Assembly: GCA_902557215.1 (NCBI GenBank) | Contig: CACDZM010000006.1 | Span: forward strand, 1 to 64,000 | Source: an uncultured Pelagibacteraceae bacterium | Lineage (GTDB): Bacteria > Pseudomonadota > Alphaproteobacteria > Pelagibacterales > Pelagibacteraceae | Reading direction: 5' to 3' | DNA: 64,000 nucleotides | Shown here: in pieces, positions 42,792 to 52,725 of the stretch | Numbering within the stretch: the stretch's first letter is position 1 | How the letters are laid out: each line of letters starts with the position of its first letter | Notes under the pieces: generated by a model | Told to the model about the DNA's origin: nothing | Database searches by the model: none | What the model saw: the letters and a program-made list of their open reading frames with translations, nothing else | Position numbers and translations under genes: made by a program

Positions 42792-43916
42792 TTATCTTTG
42801 GTTTAATCGAACCACTTTACGATGTTGACTGCCTTTATAACTTGCAAGTGGTCTAATAAGTTTATTTGCAGCATGTTGTTCGATAATATGAGCTGACCAA
42901 CCAGTTATTCTTGATATCACAAAAATAGGTGTAAAAAAATCTGTATCAAATCCCATTAAATGGTAAGTGGGCCCAGTCGGATAGTCAACATTAGGATGGA
43001 TATTTTTTCTTTCAATCATTACTTTTTCAATAATGTCGTAAATTTTTTCAAATTTTTTATCTTTTTTAATTTTTGCTACTTTACCAAAATACTCTCTCAT
43101 AGTTGGCACTCTTGAATCTCCACTTTTGTAAACTCTATGGCCAAATCCCATAACAACATCTTTATTATCAAGTGCTTTATTAATCCATTTAAGTGCATTT
43201 TCAGGTTTTTTAATTTTATTCATCATATGCATTACCTCTTCATTCGCACCGCCGTGCAAAGGACCTTTTAAACTTGCAATTGCCCCAGTGATTGCACCAT
43301 GAATATCTGACAAACTGCTGGTAATTGTTCTTGCTGTAAAAGTTGAGACATTAAAACTATGTTCGGCATAAAGAATTAAAGATACATCAAAAGCTTTTAC
43401 AATGTCTTTATTAGGCACCTTACCAAAACACATATGAAAAAAATTCTCCGAAAAGGATAAATTACTTTTTGGAGGAATAATTTTTTTACCTTTTCTTGAT
43501 CTATAAAAAGCTGCAAGAGCGACAGGCATTTTTGCAAAAATTCTCATTACCTTTCGCATATTAGCTTTTGGTGAGTTGTCTTTTGTCTCTTTATCCTCAA
43601 GCCCCATAATACTCACTGCTGTTCTTGCGACATCCATAGGATGAGCTTTTTTTGGAAATTTTTTGATATCTTCAAGTAAAGTTTTAGATAATTTCCTCTC
43701 TTTTCTTTCTTGCTTTTCAAATTTTCTTAATTGTTTTTTGTCAGGAAGTTCTCCATTTAAAATTAAATATGCCACCTCTTCAAATTTACATTTAGCACAC
43801 AAATCTTGAGCAGCGTATCCTCTATAAGTGAGAGAATTAATTTCAGGCATAACTTTTGAAACCTCTGTCTCATCAACAACTATTCCAAGTAAACCTTTTT
43901 TTATATCATCACTCAT
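42792..43916 (-). CDS. prpC: 2-methylcitrate synthase
   Basis: A 374-residue protein of the citrate synthase family, short bacterial PrpC type. Active-site segments: GPLHGGANEEVM near residue 224 and MGFGHRVYKSGDSRVPTM, including the catalytic histidines. It condenses propionyl-CoA with oxaloacetate to give 2-methylcitrate. It lies in a prpD-prpB-prpC operon, which separates it from the main citrate synthase. The ATG shares a base with the prpB stop. Confidence 0.92.
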   Translation of the reverse strand: MSDDIKKGLLGIVVDETEVSKVMPEINSLTYRGYAAQDLCAKCKFEEVAYLILNGELPDKKQLRKFEKQERKERKLSKTLLEDIKKFPKKAHPMDVARTAVSIMGLEDKETKDNSPKANMRKVMRIFAKMPVALAAFYRSRKGKKIIPPKSNLSFSENFFHMCFGKVPNKDIVKAFDVSLILYAEHSFNVSTFTARTITSSLSDIHGAITGAIASLKGPLHGGANEEVMHMMNKIKKPENALKWINKALDNKDVVMGFGHRVYKSGDSRVPTMREYFGKVAKIKKDKKFEKIYDIIEKVMIERKNIHPNVDYPTGPTYHLMGFDTDFFTPIFVISRITGWSAHIIEQHAANKLIRPLASYKGSQHRKVVRLNQR

Positions 43917-44812
43917 TACTCATGTCCTTCAGTACTAAAATTATATATCTTTTCGTCCAAACTATTATATCTTTCATAGTCAACAAGTTCATATAACCTT
44001 TTTCTTGTTTGCATTTTATCAATAATATTATTTTGATGTCCATTTGCATAAATGTCTCTCAACCCATCCTCAACATTTTTCATAGCCAACCGTTGAGTGG
44101 TAACAGGATAAATCACTATGTTGTAACCTAATTGCTCTAATTCTTTATAATTAAATAATTTTGATTTACCAAATTCGGTCATATTCGCCAACAAGTAGCA
44201 AGGCAATTCTTTTCTAACTTTCTCAAAATCTTTTTCATCACTTAATGCTTCTGGAAAAACTATTTCGGCTCCAGCATCGATGTATGCTTTACACCTCTCT
44301 ATCATCTTATCGATCCCCTCGACACTTTTTGCATCTGATCTAGCAATGATTTTAAAATTTTTATCTTTTTTTGCAGAAACACATTCTTTAATTTTTTTAA
44401 CCATTGCATCAGTCGAAATTAATTCTTTATTATCAAGATGACCACATCTTTTCCTTTCAATTTGATCCTCTAAATGTACAGCTGAAATCCCAAATTGTTC
44501 AAAAGTTTCAATAGTTTCTTTACAAGATTTAAAACCTGTATCTATGTCAACGATTGTAGGTAAATTCGTAACTCTTGAAATTAAATATGATCTAGTACTG
44601 ACATCTTGTAATGTGGTTAATCCAATATCTGGAAAACCAAGATCATTAGCCATCACACCGCCAGAGACATAAACTGCATCATAGCCAATTTCTTCAATTA
44701 ATTTAGCAGTTAGAGGGTTATATGCCCCAGGAACTCTTAAAATTTTATTAGATTTAAGTTTTTCATCCAAATCCATTCTTTTTTGTGGAGGTTCTTTTTC
44801 AACAAAATGCAT
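43916..44812 (-). CDS. prpB: 2-methylisocitrate lyase
   Basis: A 298-residue protein of the isocitrate lyase/PEP mutase family. The motif KRCGHLDNKEL carries the catalytic cysteine near residue 123, and VDIDTGF and IIARSDAKSVEGID are typical. It splits 2-methylisocitrate to pyruvate and succinate, completing propionate oxidation. Middle gene of the operon, sharing single bases with both neighbours. Confidence 0.93.
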   Translation of the reverse strand: MHFVEKEPPQKRMDLDEKLKSNKILRVPGAYNPLTAKLIEEIGYDAVYVSGGVMANDLGFPDIGLTTLQDVSTRSYLISRVTNLPTIVDIDTGFKSCKETIETFEQFGISAVHLEDQIERKRCGHLDNKELISTDAMVKKIKECVSAKKDKNFKIIARSDAKSVEGIDKMIERCKAYIDAGAEIVFPEALSDEKDFEKVRKELPCYLLANMTEFGKSKLFNYKELEQLGYNIVIYPVTTQRLAMKNVEDGLRDIYANGHQNNIIDKMQTRKRLYELVDYERYNSLDEKIYNFSTEGHE

Positions 44813-46314
44813 TAGAAAATACCTTTCTTTAGATTTTTTTTAATTTTATTTCTTTTTATCTCAATATTGAGCTTATCTAGTTGTCCAGATTTCAATTTTT
44901 TTAAGTTTTGAACAGTTTTTAAAAACCTATCACTCTCTTTTTTATCAATAATATTCTCTGTTAAAGTTAAAAATTTGTTTATATAGTTCAGTCTTTTAAA
45001 TGGTCGAGATCCATAGGGATGTGCATCAGCTCTATCTTGTTGCTCTGATATTTTTTTTCCATTCTTTAAAGTAATAACAACTTTAGCGCCGAATGACTTT
45101 TTTTTAGGGTTTGGATCGTGGTATTTTTTAGTCCATTTTTTATCCTCGTGAGTTTTAATTGACCTCCAAATTTTTAAGGTACTTTTCCTTTTTGCCCTAG
45201 GTTTCGTATAAGACTTTATATGATGCCAATTACCATCCTCTAAAGCGACAGCAAATATGTACATAATTGAGTGATCTAAAGTTTCTCTGCTTGCATTTGG
45301 ATCCATTTTTTGAGGATCATTTGCGCCTGTTCCAATAACGTAATGGGTATGATGACTTGTATAAATATCTATTTTTTTAATTTGACTTAAATTATCTATT
45401 TTTTTTCTTAATTTCTTTGCTAAATCTATTAAAGCTTGAGACTGATATTCAGCCGAATATTCTTTTGTATACGTTTCTAATATTGCTTTTTTGGTTTCAC
45501 CTTTTTTAGGTAAAGGAACTTTATACAAAGCTTTTTTTCCATCTAAAATTCTTGCTATTACACTGTCTTCACCTTCATAAATTGGACTTGGGGCTCCTTC
45601 ACCTCGCATGACTCTGTCTACAGCCTCTATCGCAAGTTTTCCTGCATGCGCTGGAGCATAAGCTTTCCAACTTGATATTTCTCCCTTTCTTGATTGTCTG
45701 GTGGAAATAGTTGTATGCAACGCTTGCTGTATAGCCTGATAAATAGTTTCAGTGTTTAATTTAAGCATTGTTCCTAATCCAGCAGCAACACTTGGACCTA
45801 AATGAGCGATATGATCAACTTTATGTTTATGTAAACAAATTCCTTTTACTAAATTTACTTGAACTTCATATGCAGTGATGATTCCTTTTAAAAGATCTAA
45901 ACCACTTTTTTTATTTTGTTGAGCAACGCTTATAAGTGGAGGTATATTATCTCCAGGATGACTATAGTCAGCTGCTAAAAAAGTATCATGAAAATCTAGT
46001 TCTCTTACTGCTGTACCGTTTGACCATGCCGCCCATTCACAATCAAACTTTAACTTGCTATTTACTCCAAATAATGTGGCTCCATTTTTTCTAGAATGTT
46101 TTAAGGCCATCTCTCTAGACGAAATTACTGGTCCTCTATTCAATGATGCTATCGCTACAGATGCATTATCAATTATTCTATTAATAACCATTTCAACACA
46201 ATCTTTGTTAAGTTTTGCATTATCGCTTGCTATTTCAGCTAATTTCCAGGCGAGCTGTTTTTTTTTCGGTAGATGGATTTTGGATGGATAAACTTTAACA
46301 TTATGAACTATCAA
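44812..46314 (-). CDS. prpD: 2-methylcitrate dehydratase
   Basis: A 500-residue MmgE/PrpD-family protein. Recognisable blocks are [50 protein letters not shown]-like sequence at residues 80-130 (aspartate/histidine-rich) and [16 protein letters not shown]. It dehydrates 2-methylcitrate in the 2-methylcitrate cycle. First gene of the operon, with 54 bp before the preceding gene's end on the same strand. The propionyl-CoA source could be DMSP, amino acids or odd-chain acids. Confidence 0.93.
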   Translation of the reverse strand: MIVHNVKVYPSKIHLPKKKQLAWKLAEIASDNAKLNKDCVEMVINRIIDNASVAIASLNRGPVISSREMALKHSRKNGATLFGVNSKLKFDCEWAAWSNGTAVRELDFHDTFLAADYSHPGDNIPPLISVAQQNKKSGLDLLKGIITAYEVQVNLVKGICLHKHKVDHIAHLGPSVAAGLGTMLKLNTETIYQAIQQALHTTISTRQSRKGEISSWKAYAPAHAGKLAIEAVDRVMRGEGAPSPIYEGEDSVIARILDGKKALYKVPLPKKGETKKAILETYTKEYSAEYQSQALIDLAKKLRKKIDNLSQIKKIDIYTSHHTHYVIGTGANDPQKMDPNASRETLDHSIMYIFAVALEDGNWHHIKSYTKPRAKRKSTLKIWRSIKTHEDKKWTKKYHDPNPKKKSFGAKVVITLKNGKKISEQQDRADAHPYGSRPFKRLNYINKFLTLTENIIDKKESDRFLKTVQNLKKLKSGQLDKLNIEIKRNKIKKNLKKGIF

Positions 46315-46368
46315 AAAAACTCCTTATTTACGATTTAGTTTTTAATAGTTAAAAAAAAATAATCAATC

Positions 46369-47052
46369 TTAAAGATATTTTGATACAATTTTTTCAATAC
46401 CTACAAAGTCTTTTATTAAGTGATTGTGATAAATTTCTGTTATTTTTTTTTCTGTATATCCGTCTTCTAGTAGAATAACTGGTATTCCAGCGTTTTTAGC
46501 AGCATTAGCGTCTGTTTCGCTATCACCAATCATCAGGCTTTTTTTTATATCTCCATTTAATATTTCTATTACTGAGGTTAGGTGTCTTGGATCTGGTTTA
46601 CAATAATCAAAAGTGTTGTGCCCAGCAACATACTCAAAAAAGTCGTAAATACCAATTTTTTTTAATAGATCAACTGCTAGATGTTCTTGTTTATTTGTAC
46701 AAACACCCATTGATATATTTTTTTCTTTAGCCCAAATTAAAAAATCTTTAACACCCTTAATTAATGTACTCTCATTAACAATATTTTTACCATAAAAGTC
46801 CACAAAATCTCTAACCATTGCTTCTTTAACATTTTTATCCTGAACTTTGCCGAATTCTTTTTTAGCTTGTCCCCAAATAGATCTACCAAGCATAGCACCC
46901 GCGCCTTGACCAACCAAATTTCTTATTTCCTCGGTAGATTTTGTAGGATACCCAAATTTTTTCATGACATGATTATGAGCACGCATTAAATCTGGTGCTG
47001 TATCCACTAAAGTACCATCTAAATCAAAAAGAATTGTATATTGTTGGCTCAT
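46369..47052 (-). CDS. gph: Phosphoglycolate phosphatase (HAD superfamily)
   Basis: A 227-residue HAD phosphatase. Motif I FDLDGTLVDTAPDL is at the N-terminus, motif II is CTNKQE, and motif III is MIGDSETDANAAKNAGIP. The start at 47052 gives MSQQYTILFDLDG; an upstream TTG at 47058 is less likely. It removes phosphate from 2-phosphoglycolate, or from other small phosphoesters. It is divergent from the GlmU-like gene. Confidence 0.87.
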   Translation of the reverse strand: MSQQYTILFDLDGTLVDTAPDLMRAHNHVMKKFGYPTKSTEEIRNLVGQGAGAMLGRSIWGQAKKEFGKVQDKNVKEAMVRDFVDFYGKNIVNESTLIKGVKDFLIWAKEKNISMGVCTNKQEHLAVDLLKKIGIYDFFEYVAGHNTFDYCKPDPRHLTSVIEILNGDIKKSLMIGDSETDANAAKNAGIPVILLEDGYTEKKITEIYHNHLIKDFVGIEKIVSKYL

Positions 47053-47123
47053 TATCAAAAGTATTTTTAAGAAATAATTTGTGAATTAAGAAAGACATAT
47101 ACTTAATATAAAGAATTTCCTAG

Positions 47124-47747
47124 ATGAAACAAACAAATTCACAAAAGCAACAAGATACACTTAGAAAAAAGTTTTTAAAATTGGGTGTTAAAATGTCAGG
47201 ACCTGAAACCATTTTTTTTTCAAATGATACAAAAATTGGAAAAAGAGTAATTATTGAGCCCTATGTTGTGATTGGGTCAAAAGTTAAAATTGGTAATAAT
47301 GTTGTTATTAAATCTTTTTCACATCTTGAAAATTGTAAAATTGAGAACAGTGTTGAGATTGGTCCTTATGCACGAATAAGACCTGGCACAACTTTAAAAA
47401 AAGGATCTAAAGTTGGTAATTTTGTCGAAATAAAAAAATCTACACTAGGACAAAAATCTAAAGTAAACCACTTATCATATATCGGTGATAGCAATATAGG
47501 TAAGTCAGTTAATGTCGGAGCAGGAACTATTACATGTAATTATGATGGAATAAAAAAAAACAAAACGATTATAAAAGATAATGCTTTTGTTGGATCAAAT
47601 TCAGCATTAGTTGCTCCAATTACAATAGGCAAAAATAGCGTTGTTGGTGCAGGATCAGTAATAACAAAGAATGTAAATAATAAGACATTAGCCCTTACAC
47701 GAACTTTACAATCAGAAATTAAAAATTATAAAAGAAAGAAAAAATAA
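47124..47747 (+). CDS. GlmU acetyltransferase half (left-handed beta-helix), lacking the uridylyltransferase domain
   Basis: A 207-residue protein matching only the C-terminal half of GlmU. Residues 25-185 are hexapeptide repeats. FVEIKKSTLGQKSKVNHLSYIGD, with the catalytic histidine, and GAGTITCNYDG are diagnostic. The N-terminal pyrophosphorylase domain is absent: its GxGTRM loop appears nowhere nearby. glmS follows 2 bp later, so this belongs to UDP-GlcNAc synthesis and should acetylate glucosamine 1-phosphate. A separate uridylyltransferase must exist elsewhere. Confidence 0.88.
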   Translation: MKQTNSQKQQDTLRKKFLKLGVKMSGPETIFFSNDTKIGKRVIIEPYVVIGSKVKIGNNVVIKSFSHLENCKIENSVEIGPYARIRPGTTLKKGSKVGNFVEIKKSTLGQKSKVNHLSYIGDSNIGKSVNVGAGTITCNYDGIKKNKTIIKDNAFVGSNSALVAPITIGKNSVVGAGSVITKNVNNKTLALTRTLQSEIKNYKRKKK

Positions 47748-47749
47748 AT

Positions 47750-49570
47750 ATGTGTGGAATTATTGGTATCAATAGTAAGAAACCGGTTTCTGCTTCAATT
47801 ATTAATTCTCTTAAGAAATTGGAATATAGAGGCTATGACTCAGCAGGTATCGCAACTCTTTCTGCCGGATCTATCAATGAAGTTAAATTAGAGGGCAGAG
47901 TTGATAATCTTGAAAAAAATTCTGTAGTTCAAAATATGGAAGGAACGATAGGAATTGGTCATGTAAGATGGGCAACGCATGGTCTTCCTAATAGTATAAA
48001 TGCTCACCCTCACTCTTCTCAAAATGTCTCGGTTGTTCACAATGGAATAATTGAAAATTCTACGTTGTTAAAAAAATTTCTGGTCAGTAAGGGACATAAA
48101 TTTAAATCACAAACAGACACTGAAGTAATCGTTCATTTAATTACAGAGAATTTAAAAACAGAAAATATTATTAACTCAATTACAAAAACTTTAAAATCTC
48201 TTCATGGTAGTTTTGCTTTAGGAATTATATTTAAAGATCAACCAGATTTAATTATTGGAGCTAGAAGGGGATCACCTTTAGCTGTGGGTTATGGTCCAAA
48301 TGAAAATTATCTAGGTTCAGACTCCTATGCACTTAAATCAATGACCAATAAAATAACTTACTTAAGTGATGGAGAATTTTGTGTAATTAAAAAAGATCAC
48401 GTAGAATTTTTTAATGAAGACGGAATAAAGATAAATAAAAAAGTTTTAGAGCTGTCATCTGAAGAGGAAAAATATGACAAAGGTGATTATAAACATTTCA
48501 TGGCAAAGGAGATAGAGGAACAACCAACTACTCTCAAAAATGGAATTAAGGAGTACTTAGATACATCAAATAATGATATTAATATCTTCAACTTTCCCTG
48601 GAAAATAAATGAAATTTCAACAATTATATTAATAGGTTGTGGTACAGCTTATCATTCATGCTTGATGGCAAAGTATTGGTTTGAAGAACTAACAACTTTA
48701 AATGTTAATGTCGATATAGCTTCAGAGTTTAGATATAGAAAAAATAGATTTAAAGAAGATACTTTATATGTCTTTGTGTCTCAATCTGGTGAAACAGCTG
48801 ATACTTATGCAGCATTAAGCTTATGTAAATCTAGGGAAATGAAGACATGTTCAGTCGTGAATGTTATTGAAAGCTCAATTGCAAGAGACTCAGAATTTGT
48901 ATTGCCAATTCATTGTGGCACTGAAATTGGTGTTGCTTCGACTAAAGCTTTTTTAGGGCAAATTTTGATACTTTATATGTTGGCCTTAAAGCTTGGTTTT
49001 TTGAGAAAGGATCTTAAGAGAGAATTATTCAACAAAAAACTCAAAGATTTAAAAGAGTTGCCCGATTTAGTCCAACAGACTTTATTAACTGATAATAAAA
49101 TTCAAACAGTATCCAAAACTTTTAATGATGCAAAAGGATCGATGTTTTTAGGCAGAGGCTTTTCTTATCCGATTGCACTTGAGGGGGCACTGAAGCTTAA
49201 AGAATTATCATATATCCACGCAGAAGGTTATCCTGCTGGTGAAATGAAACATGGGCCGTTAGCACTCATCGAGGAGGGTATGCCAGTAGTTGTTTTAGCC
49301 CCTAGGGATGATTACTATAAAAAAACTATTTCTAATATGCAGGAAGTAATTGCCAGAGGTGCGAAAGTTTTATTGATAACAAATAAAAGTAAAGATGAAA
49401 TTATTTCAGAAAATATTTGGGAAACGATTGAGGTTGAAACTACAAATGCAGATCTTTTACCTTTTCTTTTAACAGTGCCTTTACAAAAACTCGCTTATTA
49501 TTCAGCATTAAAAAAAGGTTATGATATAGATAAGCCTAGAAATTTAGCCAAATCTGTAACCGTTGAATAA
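47750..49570 (+). CDS. glmS: Glutamine-fructose-6-phosphate aminotransferase (isomerizing)
   Basis: A 606-residue GlmS. The N-terminal nucleophile follows the initiator methionine (MCGIIGI, Cys2), with LEYRGYDSAGIA and GHVRWATHG next; two SIS sugar-isomerase domains follow (SQSGETADT near residue 345). The C-terminus PRNLAKSVTVE is invariant in the family. It makes glucosamine 6-phosphate from fructose 6-phosphate and glutamine. Two bases separate it from the GlmU half-gene. Confidence 0.97.
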   Translation: MCGIIGINSKKPVSASIINSLKKLEYRGYDSAGIATLSAGSINEVKLEGRVDNLEKNSVVQNMEGTIGIGHVRWATHGLPNSINAHPHSSQNVSVVHNGIIENSTLLKKFLVSKGHKFKSQTDTEVIVHLITENLKTENIINSITKTLKSLHGSFALGIIFKDQPDLIIGARRGSPLAVGYGPNENYLGSDSYALKSMTNKITYLSDGEFCVIKKDHVEFFNEDGIKINKKVLELSSEEEKYDKGDYKHFMAKEIEEQPTTLKNGIKEYLDTSNNDINIFNFPWKINEISTIILIGCGTAYHSCLMAKYWFEELTTLNVNVDIASEFRYRKNRFKEDTLYVFVSQSGETADTYAALSLCKSREMKTCSVVNVIESSIARDSEFVLPIHCGTEIGVASTKAFLGQILILYMLALKLGFLRKDLKRELFNKKLKDLKELPDLVQQTLLTDNKIQTVSKTFNDAKGSMFLGRGFSYPIALEGALKLKELSYIHAEGYPAGEMKHGPLALIEEGMPVVVLAPRDDYYKKTISNMQEVIARGAKVLLITNKSKDEIISENIWETIEVETTNADLLPFLLTVPLQKLAYYSALKKGYDIDKPRNLAKSVTVE

Positions 49571-49605
49571 TATAGAAACTCTGCTACAACAATCTTGAGT
49601 TGAAT

Positions 49606-50985
49606 ATGAAAAATTGGAAAGTAAATAGCTGGAGAAAATTTCCTGTCAAACACATACCTACGTATGATGATGAGAAGGAATTGAATACTGTTTTGAATAA
49701 ACTCAAAACTTTTCCTCCTCTTGTATTTGCAGGTGAGACTAGGCACCTAAAAGAACAATTAGCCAAAGTTGTTGATGGTAAAGCATTCCTTCTACAAGGA
49801 GGAGACTGTGCTGAAAGTTTTGCAGAGTTTCATCCGGATAATATTAGAGATACTTTTAAAGTAATTCTTCAAATGTCTTTAATATTAACTTATTCAGCAT
49901 CACTACCAGTTGTTAAACTTGGAAGAATTGCTGGACAATTTTCAAAACCTAGAAGTGCGCCCACAGAAAAACAAGGTGATAAAGAATTACCAAGTTATTT
50001 AGGAGATAACATTAACGCAATCGATTTTAATGAAAAAGCCAGAAGACCAGATCCAAAAAGAATGTTTAAAGCTTATTCTCAATCAGCATCTACACTTAAC
50101 TTATTAAGAGCATTTTCAAAAGGTGGATTTGCAGATCTAAATAAAGTTCATTTATGGAATTTAGATTATATTAAAAAAAGCCCCCAGGCTAAAAAGTTTA
50201 AGGACTTAGAGGATAAAATTGCTGATGCTCTAGCTTTTATGGAAGCTTGTGGAATAACTTCAGACTTCAATAATAGATTATACACAGTTAATTTTTGGAC
50301 TTCACATGAAGCCTTGCACCTACCTTTTGAGGAAAGCATGACCAGAGTAGACTCAACCACTGGAGAATATCATGATACGTCGGCTCACTTCGTTTGGATT
50401 GGTGATAGAACAAGACAACTTGATGGGGGTCATGTTGAATTTTGTAAAGGTATTGAAAACCCGATAGGTATTAAATGTGGTCCAACATCTAAACCAGATG
50501 AAATTGCAAAAATTTGCGAAGTTTTAAATCCGAAAAATGAAAAAGGTAAAATAACTTTAATTTCCCGATTCGGTCATCAGAATGTAGAGAAGTTTTTACC
50601 AAAATTAATTAGAGGTATAAAAAAAGAGGGTTTAAATGTTATTTGGTCTTGCGATCCTATGCATGGTAACACTATTGTATCAACCACTGGTTTTAAAACT
50701 AGACCATTTAATAATGTTGTTGCAGAAGTTAAAAACGTTTTTGGTATACACCAATCAGAGGGAACATATGCTGGTGGATTACATGTAGAAATGACTGGGC
50801 AAGATGTGACTGAATGCACAGGTGGAGCAAGAAAAATATCTGATGCAGATTTATCAAGTAGATATCATACTCATTGTGATCCAAGACTTAATTCAGACCA
50901 AGCACTAGAAATGGCTTTTTTAATTTCAGATGAAATTAAGAAAAACTCTAATTACGCAAAAAACATTATTAAAGCAGCTTCTTAA
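49606..50985 (+). CDS. 3-deoxy-7-phosphoheptulonate synthase, class II
   Basis: A 459-residue class II (plant-like) DAHP synthase. The opening KNWKVNSWRKFPVKHIPTY and LLQGGDCAESF, with its metal-binding cysteine, are typical, as are ARRPDPKRMFKAYSQSASTLN and the late CDPMHGNT. The start at 49606 (ATG) is preferred over a TTG at 49600. It catalyses the first step of aromatic amino acid synthesis. It stands 35 bp after glmS. Confidence 0.95.
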   Translation: MKNWKVNSWRKFPVKHIPTYDDEKELNTVLNKLKTFPPLVFAGETRHLKEQLAKVVDGKAFLLQGGDCAESFAEFHPDNIRDTFKVILQMSLILTYSASLPVVKLGRIAGQFSKPRSAPTEKQGDKELPSYLGDNINAIDFNEKARRPDPKRMFKAYSQSASTLNLLRAFSKGGFADLNKVHLWNLDYIKKSPQAKKFKDLEDKIADALAFMEACGITSDFNNRLYTVNFWTSHEALHLPFEESMTRVDSTTGEYHDTSAHFVWIGDRTRQLDGGHVEFCKGIENPIGIKCGPTSKPDEIAKICEVLNPKNEKGKITLISRFGHQNVEKFLPKLIRGIKKEGLNVIWSCDPMHGNTIVSTTGFKTRPFNNVVAEVKNVFGIHQSEGTYAGGLHVEMTGQDVTECTGGARKISDADLSSRYHTHCDPRLNSDQALEMAFLISDEIKKNSNYAKNIIKAAS

Positions 50986-51066
50986 AAGCTTATTTAATTG
51001 AATTGGCTTATTAAGTATGACTATTAATTCTATACAATATTAATTAAAAGTGACTATATCTTAAAA

Positions 51067-52725
51067 ATGACTAAAAAACTAAAAATTGCACTAGCACAAT
51101 TAAATCCTTTAGTGGGTGATGTTACTGGTAATGTAAATAAATTAATAACTATCAGATCAAAATTAGATAGTGATGTCGATTTATTAGTTGCACCAGAACT
51201 TTATGTTTCTGGATACCCTATAGATGATTTAGTTTTAAGAGAGGATTTTTTAAATTTAGTTGAAAGTGAAATAAAAAGACTTGTAGAAATTACAAAAGAT
51301 AGAAAATCAGCATTGATATTTGGGGCACCCAGAAAAGACAAGATATCAATAAAAAATTCAGTTTATGTTGTCGAAAACGGTAGAATAGTTGCAATTAAAG
51401 ATAAATTTGAACTTCCAAATACTGGAGTTTTTGACGAACAAAGAATATTCACTCAAGGTAAATTGGAGGATTGTGCAGACATAAAAAATATTAAGTTCGG
51501 ATTACCAATTTGTGAAGATATTTGGGAAAAAACAGTTCTCGAAAAACTATCAAAATCTGGAGCAGAGATTATTATTGCAATAAATGCATCGCCATTTACC
51601 ATTACTAAGAGTTTTGAAAGAGAGCGTATAGCTTTATCGCGAGTAAAAGAAACTGAACTTCCACTAATTTACCTTAATAGAACAGGCGGACAAGATGAGC
51701 TAATATTTGATGGTTCTTCTTTTGCTTTAAATCATGATGGAAATAAATTTTTTTGTTCCTCAGAGTTTAAAGAGGAAGTTTCATTTATAAATTTTGAAAA
51801 ACAAAATGAAAAATGGGTTGGTAGTGGAAATCTAAATAAAAATACCTCTGATATAGAAAGACTGTATAAAGCTCTAGTTCTTGGATTAAGGGATTATGTT
51901 AATAATAATAAATTTTCTGGTGTTGTTTTAGGTTTATCTGGTGGAATTGACTCTGCTCTTGTTGCAGCAATAGCAACTGATGCTTTTGGACCTGAAAAAG
52001 TGCAAGCTATTATGCTTCCAAGCCCTTTTACAGGAAAAGAGAGTTTAAATGACGCAAATGATACTGCTAATTTTTTGAAAATTAAATTTTCTAATTTAAA
52101 AATAAATGAAGCCATGAAAATTATTGATAAAACTTTAGGAAAATTTAATGGGAAAAATTTTTCACCTGGTGTTACAGAGGAAAATATTCAATCAAGGTTA
52201 AGAGGATTATTGCTTATGGCCCTGTCAAACAGATATGGTTACATGGTACTTGCAACTGGTAATAAATCCGAGTATGCCGTTGGGTATTCAACATTGTATG
52301 GTGATATGTGTGGAGGTTTTGCCCCTATCAAAGATGTATGGAAAACAGATGTTTTTAAGTTATGTAAGTGGAGAAATGAAAATTTTTCTGAGTTATTTAA
52401 AGGACCTAAAGGAAAAGTTATTCCTGATAATATAATTACTAAGGCTCCGACAGCTGAATTAAAAGAAAACCAAAAAGATACTGATAACTTGCCAGAGTAT
52501 GAAATCTTAGATGAAATTTTAAAAGGTTTAGTAGAAAGAGAAATTTCAGTAGAAAAGATTATATCAAAAGGTTTTGAAAGAAAAATTGTTGAAAAAACAG
52601 CTCAATTATTAGCTAGATCTGAATATAAAAGGTTTCAAGCAGCACCTGGACCAAAGGTAACATCAAAAGCTTTCGGTAGAGATAGAAGATTTCCGCTTAC
52701 AAGTGGGTTTAGAAATTGGAACTAA
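51067..52725 (+). CDS. nadE: Glutamine-dependent NAD+ synthetase
   Basis: A 552-residue two-domain enzyme. The N-terminal nitrilase-type glutaminase has APELYVSGYP (Glu) and GLPICEDIWE (Cys), and the C-terminal synthetase has the PP-loop GLSGGIDSALVAAIA near residue 293. It amidates nicotinic acid adenine dinucleotide using glutamine nitrogen. The length matches the long bacterial NadE. cysS begins directly at the next base after its stop. Confidence 0.97.
   Translation: MTKKLKIALAQLNPLVGDVTGNVNKLITIRSKLDSDVDLLVAPELYVSGYPIDDLVLREDFLNLVESEIKRLVEITKDRKSALIFGAPRKDKISIKNSVYVVENGRIVAIKDKFELPNTGVFDEQRIFTQGKLEDCADIKNIKFGLPICEDIWEKTVLEKLSKSGAEIIIAINASPFTITKSFERERIALSRVKETELPLIYLNRTGGQDELIFDGSSFALNHDGNKFFCSSEFKEEVSFINFEKQNEKWVGSGNLNKNTSDIERLYKALVLGLRDYVNNNKFSGVVLGLSGGIDSALVAAIATDAFGPEKVQAIMLPSPFTGKESLNDANDTANFLKIKFSNLKINEAMKIIDKTLGKFNGKNFSPGVTEENIQSRLRGLLLMALSNRYGYMVLATGNKSEYAVGYSTLYGDMCGGFAPIKDVWKTDVFKLCKWRNENFSELFKGPKGKVIPDNIITKAPTAELKENQKDTDNLPEYEILDEILKGLVEREISVEKIISKGFERKIVEKTAQLLARSEYKRFQAAPGPKVTSKAFGRDRRFPLTSGFRNWN

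Noticed and set aside
49519-49766. Minus-strand frame over the glmS end containing TVTDLAKFLG
   Set aside because: It is the antisense of the invariant GlmS C-terminus (PRNLAKSVTVE) and is a common false ORF.
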